The position numbers and the translations under genes were made by a program. From NCBI GenBank assembly GCA_035048815.1, contig JAUCBN010000022.1, forward strand, positions 18,693,001 to 18,757,000: a stretch of DNA of 64,000 nt. The letters are read 5' to 3'. The stretch comes from Abelmoschus esculentus. Taxonomy: Eukaryota > Streptophyta > Magnoliopsida > Malvales > Malvaceae. Below the pieces are notes generated by a model. The model made no database searches. It saw only the letters and a list, made by a program, of their open reading frames with translations, and was not told where the DNA came from. How positions within the stretch are numbered: position 1 is the first letter of the stretch; each line of letters opens with the position of its first letter. Positions 57,792 through 64,000 of this stretch are shown piece after piece.

Positions 57792-57976
57792 ATGGTGATA
57801 AAGATGTATTTGAAGTGTGTCTGTTTATTAGGTTCGTAGTAGCAGTGATGAGTGTGTTTTGGGTGTTGGGTGATGCTTGTTTAGAACAAGAGAGAATTGC
57901 TCTCTTCAAACTAAAATCATTCTTCAATCTTTATAATGATCTATCCGATTGTGATGAGGGGAATGGTTTAGATTCT
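57792..57976 (+). pseudogene. LRR receptor-like protein (RLP), 5' end only
   Basis: The ATG at 57792 opens MVIKMYLKCVCLL. A frameshift then leads to FVVAVMSVFWVLGDACLEQE and RIALFKLKSFFN, the signal-peptide end and LRR N-terminal cap of plant receptor-like proteins (family pattern CLE.ER.ALL.LK..FN). The frame reaches SDCDEGNGLDS and is cut exactly where the LTR of element 5 starts (57977). Intact RLPs are plasma-membrane LRR proteins acting in immunity or development. The rest of the gene, if present, would lie beyond the window's right end. Confidence 0.75.
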
Positions 57977-59293
57977 TGACAAGCGTCGAATTGTCAAATA
58001 AATAATTCTTATTTCTCAAATTAAATAAACAAAAAGGTAGTATAGAGAAAGTAGGATCGATCCACAAGAACTAAGGAATTTGAAATGTTGAATTGAATTG
58101 ACCCTGATTCAAAGAAAAATAGAAAGGAGAATAAAATTTAAGAATAAAAATAACAAAATAAAATAACAAGAATAGAGATGGTAAAAATTAAAAGTAAATA
58201 TTTGAAAGTGACGATGGTAGAAATATAGCCTCAAGCTTTGCTTTGTCTCGACTCTCAATTGATCACTAAAATAAGTTTTACTTCAGGATTCATGCCGGTT
58301 ACAGTCTACAAGGTCCAACCCTTGTAACATGCTTCTCTCTTCGGTAAACCAATATTCCCAAGTCTATCTCCGAAATTTGGTCTTGGTTGTACTAACCACG
58401 TCTATCGTCGTTAGCGCCAATACAACTTTAAGTGCTGAAAAAGCTCAACTCGAGTTATACCGTCTCACAAAGAATCGAACCCGATCTTGATTTCCCTTAG
58501 TGGACCGCCACTAAGTTTGTTCACAAGAAGCTGAATTTTCTACCAGCCGATTCTTCTTCCCGACAATAGATCTAATCAATCTTCAAGTCAACGTGCACTT
58601 TTTGAAATGAAGACGTCGAGGTCATTAAAGGAAAAGCCAATTGTCAATCCTTGATTTTAGAAAGTTAAGAATATTATCCGAAGGTATGAAGTGTTATACG
58701 ATTCTCACAATATGGATTGAGTCGTCACTAGCTTTTGGCTAAATGAAAATTTAGCTAAGCGTGATTGAAGTCATACTTAGCATTTTTCTAAAAGAAAAAG
58801 AATAAAAATTCAAAGAAAATAAAAGAACTAGATAACTTTTATAACCCAAGTGAAAAGTGAAAACGAAGTACATCTCAAGCTTTACCTACATGGGGTATTT
58901 ATACTATTCTAAAACCCTAAAAATAAAAAAATAAATAAAAGATAAATCCTAAAGATAATCTGAAATATAAATAATTCAAATTTCAAAATTAAATTTATAA
59001 AATAAATCCTAATTAATTCCTAAGATAATTTCAACCATCCTTCTAGAATATGCTGACTGGACTGCCTTCTAAAAACTGTTGTTGACTGAACGATCTAAAT
59101 CTGTTAGGTCAAAAAGCGTCATGCCCTATGTCGTGCCCATGACTCTAGCCATGATGGATAAAAAAATACAGAATTCAATCTTTTCTGTTGGTTCTAGAAA
59201 ATAATTTCTTACACTGAAAATGATTAAAATAGAACCAAATTAGTAATATCAAATCGACAACGAGAAATAATTATCAATAAAATATATATAAAT
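57977..59293 (-). repeat. 3' LTR of retrotransposon 5 (right end tentative)
   Basis: 57977 to about 59025 aligns with 62956-64000. Beyond that the partner is outside the window. I place the end tentatively at ...GAACACTCA (about 59293), followed by TTAAATTTTCCCTCAC, which would read as a purine-rich tract on the minus strand. Confidence 0.6.
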
Positions 59294-60700
59294 TCGAACA
59301 CTCATTAAATTTTCCCTCACTTATTCAATGCTTTTCCTCAACCATACTCAAATTCTCATTTTCGTCACTTATCAAAATTCACTCAAAGTTTATGTCAAAT
59401 CTCATGTACATGCATGAATTGAAGAAGTTATACAAGACAATCAAACAAAGGCGACATGATATTTCAATAAACAATAATAACCAAATGAATAAGAGGTAGA
59501 TATGCAGGGCTTTTGCTATTTGCTTATGAGACGAAATCAAATCAAGTTTAGATCCTTCATGATAAACGATTGACGGAGTGTGAGTTTTATTTTCCTCCCC
59601 TTTTATATCACTCTTTTTTTTAAGTACTTATTATTTTCCTTTTTTTGAAAGAGATTATTTTTTTTTCTTTTTTTATTCTTTTTTTCAAGCGCTTTATTAT
59701 TTTCTTTTTTTTTAAAAGACTTTTTTTTCTTTTTTTCTTCTCGTTTTTTAGCACTACTCTCATTAACTCTAACTCTGTAGTGTTAACTCGTCATCGAATC
59801 TTTGAACTGGAAACGAGATGACAACCCAAGCACCTCGCCCCGATTCTCCAATTCGGTCACACTCAAACGATCTACCACTCACAATCATCTCAAAAAGTTA
59901 TGCACCCGAAGATAACATCAATCATTAGCAAAACAAGCACAAACTCATATTTAAGCAACACAAACAATTATACCATAAGGTTAAAAACTTTCACCAAAAC
60001 ATCTAATCATCTCAATTTAATTATCCATGCATAACAAAATTAATTCAAGCTTGTAAACAAGGGATTATGATAAGACCAACAAGTCAATCAAGACAAGAAA
60101 TAATCGTGAGTACTTAAATATACCTTCAAACTAACATGAACAAGTAAGGAGAAATATAATCACTCCCCCTCACTTTAAGCATATTGTCTCAATATGAAAA
60201 TTAAAGTACAAGAGAAGGAATAGAGATACTCCCTGTGTCTAAAGTAAGTTTGGTTGTCGACGACTTTGGAGGCCATTTGCAATTTTCCAAATTTCATGCA
60301 TGACAAAGCCATTCAAATTTGGGGAAAATTCTATGAAAATTTATTTGAAAATAAATTAGACGAAAAAAATAAAAATAAATAAAAGAAAAAAATAAAACAA
60401 ACAAAGAAATGGGTTGCCTCCCATTCAGCGCTTTGTTTAACGTTATTAGCTTGACGACCTGATTCAGACTACAGGTTCTGCGAGAAATTCTTTTTCCAAT
60501 TCATGTTCTTTGTCCAACTTAGAATTTCTCTATGAGAAATTTTTCGGTCATGGAGTTTATTCATTTTTTTCAACAAAATGTCTTCTCTAATCTTTAATTT
60601 ATCTGGCGACAATTTTGGTTCCCACTTTGGTGTCTGCAAGATGAATGAAAAAAATAGTTTTCAAAGGAGTTAGACATAAATCTGAATAAATGAAAAAATA
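59294..60700. other. Non-coding interior of element 5 with pyrimidine-rich tract
   Basis: No pol sequence. A strongly T-rich stretch (TTTTTCTTTTTTT type) lies at 59590-59750. TGGGTTGCCTCCCATTCAGC at about 60410 is a phrase I associate with dicot Athila derivatives. Confidence 0.5.
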
Positions 60701-61719
60701 TTTTCTAACACCTTGTTCTTTTTGTCATCAATCAAAGGCTCCGCAATATTGACAAAACTAATATTCGCCATAGTATTCGGATACTTCATTGTCTTGTAGA
60801 CATCGAATTTAATAACTTTACCGTCGAACTCCATCGTAAGAATTCCACTTCTTACATCAATTTTGGCATGTCATGTGCTCAAAAAGGGTCTACCAAGTAA
60901 AATCTCAGAGGAGACATTGGTGCGATCATTTTCCATGTCAATGACATAGAAATCAGCAGGAAAAATAAATCTTTTACCTTTACAATCACATTCTCAAGAA
61001 CTCCTTCAAGATACACAACGGATCTATCGGCAAGCTGAATTGTCACACCTTTTCCTTCAAAGACTCAACATTTAGTAAATTATAAATTGAAAGAGGCATG
61101 ACATTAATTGAAGCGCCTAAATCGAACATAGCTCGTTTAATACCAACTTTACCAATCTTACATGGATAGCAAACATACCTTGATCCTTGTACTTAGGTGG
61201 AATTTTACGTTGAATTACGACAGAAACATTTTCACCTAAGTTTACCTTTTCATTCTCGGTAAGCTTTCTTTTATTTATGCAAAGATCCTTCGAAAATCTA
61301 GCATATCTTGGAATTTTTTGAATCACATCAAGAAGTTGTATGTTTATCTCCACTTTCTGAAACATGTCAAGAATTTCTTGTTCCTCGGCTTGCTTATCAC
61401 GCTTCACTAATCTCGATGAAAATGGAGGCGGAACGTCATAAAGAGATGGTTTAGGGAGTTTGTGGTTCGACTTTCTTCTTTTTATGGGGTTGCGTGGCAT
61501 CTTCTTTAGGTTCGACAATGGTACTAGTTCGAAGGGTGATGACACTAACATTTTGTTGCGGGTTGGCTCAGTTTGCGACGGTAGTTTTCCCTTTGATTCC
61601 AAATGAATCACAGTTAATGTAAGTTGACTCATTTGTTTGTCCATTTCTTGAAAGTGTGTCTCGGTCTTTTGTTGGAATTTCTCCTGAACTAGCGCCAAAT
61701 GTTCGAAAATTGACTCCAA
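60700..61719 (-). pseudogene. Athila-type gag C-terminus and protease
   Basis: The open frame 61719-61117 contains PPPFSSRLVKRDKQAEEQEI, then LLDVIQKIPRYARFSKDLC and NKRKLTENEKVNLGENVS, the conserved gag-protease linker of Athila-like elements. The protease part follows past 61117 with frameshifts (about 61110-60850), including a degraded MPLSI-like block near 61090. Confidence 0.75.
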
Positions 61720-62396
61720 CGATGGTTTTTGTGGTTGATATTGTTGTAGTGCAGGTGGTCTAGGTTGATAAGTTTGATTCGATCCATACTTGAGGTTTGG
61801 ATGATCCTTCTAACTCGGATTATAAGTGTTTGCATTGAGATCATATTGCCTTTGAGGAGGCCCTGGAAAATTTCCAGTAGCATTTACTTGAGTGTTATTA
61901 TCTTCTTAAAGTATTGGGAAATAGTCTGTAGGATGATCCGACACCGTGCATATTCCGTAAAGTCTAGTTGTACCTATCTTACCTGCAATAAGGGATTAAA
62001 CCACATTAGTTAACTTATCAATTTTATCCTCTAAAGAAGATGTATTTATCTCGTGAACCCGTCGAGTGGGTTCACTTGGGCGAAACTGTTGTGTATTAGC
62101 GGTCATGGTTGAGATAAGATTTCAGGCTGCAGTGGGAGTCATATTTACGAAGGCTCCACCACTAGATACGTCAATCATTTTCATTTCCATTGAAAGTAAT
62201 CCTTTGTAAAAGTATTAGAGAAGAGTTTGTTCGGTTAGGCCATGTTACAAAAAACTAGCACAAAGTCTTTTAAATCGTTCTCAATAGTCGTATAACGACT
62301 CTCCATCCCTTTTCGTATTCCTAAGATGCTTCCCCTTAATTCGCTTTCTTTTACTGCAAGAAAGAACCTGTCAAGAAACAATCGTACCATATCAGC

Positions 62397-62705
62397 CTAT
62401 GTATTAATTGAACCGGAAAGTAAATAAAACAACCAATCTTTTGCCAAATAGGCTAAAGAAAAAAGAAAAGCGCAAACTTTTATTTGATCTTCAGATACAC
62501 CCTGTGGTTTCATACTCAAACAAACCATATGAAACTCTTTTAAATGCTTATATGGATTTATATTCTGCAAGCCGCGAAAAGTCAGAAATAAATGTATCAA
62601 ACTAGTTTTAAGTTCAAACGGTGTTTCACCATTTGGGAACGTGATACAAAGCGGTTGTTGTTCATCAAGTGCTGCAGCTAAATCTCGAATTGTTTGTTCA
62701 GCCAT
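62397..62705 (-). pseudogene. Athila-type gag N-terminal part
   Basis: Frame starting MAEQTIRDLAAALDEQQPLC and containing NPYKHLKEFHMVC and AYLAKDWLF, the retrotransposon gag core. It ends at 62397. Downstream parts to 61900 are out of frame. An upstream region rich in Arg (about 62755-62890) may be the true N-terminus. Confidence 0.75.
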
Positions 62706-62934
62706 TTGTTCTGATCCTTCGTCATCAAAAGTAAATAATTCCTCGATTTAGGAAAATTCCTCAAAATCGGGATTTGGTTTTGGTAGAAGGTCTCGATTCA
62801 ACCTTCTACGCCTAAGGGTCTCTTCACGCAGTCTTCGGGCAAGAGCTTCGATCTCAGTTTCGTAATCTATTAGTTTTCCCGGAAGTGATCTGGTCATAGA
62901 TCAAAACAAAACAATATTAGTAATTTTACCGAAG

Positions 62935-62954
62935 TTCCCGGCAACAGCGCCAAT
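62935..62954 (-). other. Primer binding site, retrotransposon 5
   Basis: On the minus strand TTGGCGCTGTTGCCGGGAAC directly follows the LTR. It is a close relative of the TGGCGCCGTTGCCGGGGA site of Athila-type elements. Confidence 0.82.
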
Positions 62955-62955
62955 T

Positions 62956-64000
62956 TGACAAGCGTCGAATTATCATATAAATAATTCATATTTCTCAAAT
63001 TAAATAAACAGAAAGGTAGTATAGAGAACGTAGGGTCGATCCACAAGGACTAAGGAATTTGAAATGTTGAATTGAATTGATCCTGATTCAAAGAAAAATA
63101 GAAAGGGGATTAAAATTTAAGAATAAAAATAACGGAATAAAATAACAAGAATCAACAAGAATAGAGATGGTAAAAATTAAAAGTAAATATTTGAAAGTGA
63201 CGGTGGTAGAAATATAGCCTCAAGCTTTGCTTTGTCTCAACTCCCAATTGATCATTGAAATAAGTTTTACTTCAGGATTCATGTCGGTTACAGTCTAAAA
63301 GGACCAACCCTTGTAACTCGCTTCTCTCTTCGGTAAACCAATATTTCCCAAGTCTATCTTCGGAATTTGGTCTTTTCTGGACTAACCACGTCTATCGCCG
63401 TTAGCGCCAATACAACTTTAAGTGCTGAAAAAGCCCGACTCGAGTTATATCGTCTCACAGAGAATCGAACCCGGTCTTGATTTCCCTTAGTGGACTGCCA
63501 CTAGGTTTGTTCACAAGAAGCTAAATTTTCTACCAGTCGATTCTTCTTTCCGACAATAGATCTAAACAATCTTCAAGTCAACGTGCACTTTTTGAAATGA
63601 AGACGCCAAGATCATTAAAGGAAAAGCCAATTGTCAATCCTTGATTTTAGAAAATTAAGAATATTATCCGAAGGTATGAAATTTTATACGATTCTCACAA
63701 TATGGATTGAGTCGTCACTAGCTTTTGGCTAAATAAAAATTTAGCTAAGTATGATTGAAGTCATACTTAGCATTTTTTTTAAAAGAAAAAGAATAAAAAT
63801 TCAAAGAAAATAAAAGAGCTAGAGAACTTTTATAACCCAAGGGAAAAGTGAAAATGAAGGACATCTCAAGCTTTACCTACATGGGGTATTTATACTATTC
63901 TAAAACCTTAAAAATAAAAGAAATAAATAAAAGATAAATCCTAAAGATAATCTAAAATATAAATAATTCAAATTTTAAAATTAAATTTCTAAGATAATTT
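62956..64000 (-). repeat. 5' LTR of retrotransposon 5, cut by window end
   Basis: Matches 57977-59025 with scattered differences. A short block (around AAATAAATCCTAATTAATTC, 59000-59020) is missing from this copy. Confidence 0.85.

Larger units (their letters stand above)
57977..64000 (-). mobile_element. Athila-like LTR retrotransposon 5, partial, minus strand
   Basis: The left LTR starts at 57977 and the right LTR at 62956 (both TGACAAGCGTCGAATT). The right one runs off the window. The primer site on the minus strand directly inside the right LTR fixes the orientation. Gag frames are on the minus strand (62705-62397 and 61719-61117). After the protease region (about 61100-60700) no RT, RNase H or integrase is seen before the left LTR, so this is a non-autonomous derivative. 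It truncates an RLP gene. The flank on the left is ATTCT; the other target copy is outside the window. Confidence 0.85.

Overview
This window is nuclear DNA from a dicot plant. It is strongly AT-rich and has intron-containing genes with plant-type splice sites. The gene families are typical of plants: CYP749A- and CYP88A-type P450s, a plasmodesmata X8 protein, a PAP15-type purple acid phosphatase and a receptor-like protein. The transposon load is dense and nested. A Malvaceae/Gossypium origin is my guess from overall resemblance; nothing in the sequence proves it.

Only one gene looks intact: a five-exon minus-strand CYP749A-like P450 at 593-2484, whose exons join in phase to 501 codons. The other gene-derived sequences are all broken. 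(i) A CYP749A last-exon fragment is split by an LTR retrotransposon (4974-4999 and 10551-10692). (ii) A CYP88A/kaurenoic-acid-oxidase-like pseudogene lies at 13254-13925. (iii) An X8-domain gene at 17050-24521 is interrupted in exon 1 by a 5.4 kb retrotransposon and also carries an in-frame stop. (iv) A purple acid phosphatase at 24716-27540 has lost its middle exons and has a tandemly duplicated exon 1. (v) First-exon and last-exon-like pieces of a KDEL-receptor (ERD2) gene flank another retrotransposon. (vi) The start of an LRR receptor-like protein is cut off by a retrotransposon at 57976.

Mobile DNA makes up most of the window. Three chromovirus-type Ty3 elements (5000-10545 minus, 17165-22617 plus, 33281-38594 minus) have LTRs, initiator-Met-type primer sites and perfect 5-bp target duplications (TATTA, CCAGG, AAAAT), but decayed gag-pol. 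A 10.6 kb Tat-like element without a usable pol (43958-54565, TSD ATGAT) carries a long block of 199-bp and 133-bp tandem repeats just before its 3' LTR. An Athila-like derivative (57977 to beyond the window end, minus strand) has gag but no visible RT or integrase. DNA elements include three long-inverted-repeat Mutator-like elements with 9-bp TSDs (3007-3760, 14200-15020, 15213-16778), two hAT-like elements with 8-bp TSDs (11535-11726, 39747-40522), a further TIR element (41701-41919), and about seven copies of a MITE-like family whose interior resembles degenerate TTTAGGG repeats.

The picture is a small ancestral gene segment dismantled by insertions, deletions and tandem duplication. The genes do not form a functional unit together. 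The features most worth following up are the hierarchical tandem array inside the Tat-like element, the telomere-like MITE family, the foldback MULEs and the probable GC-AG intron of the phosphatase remnant.
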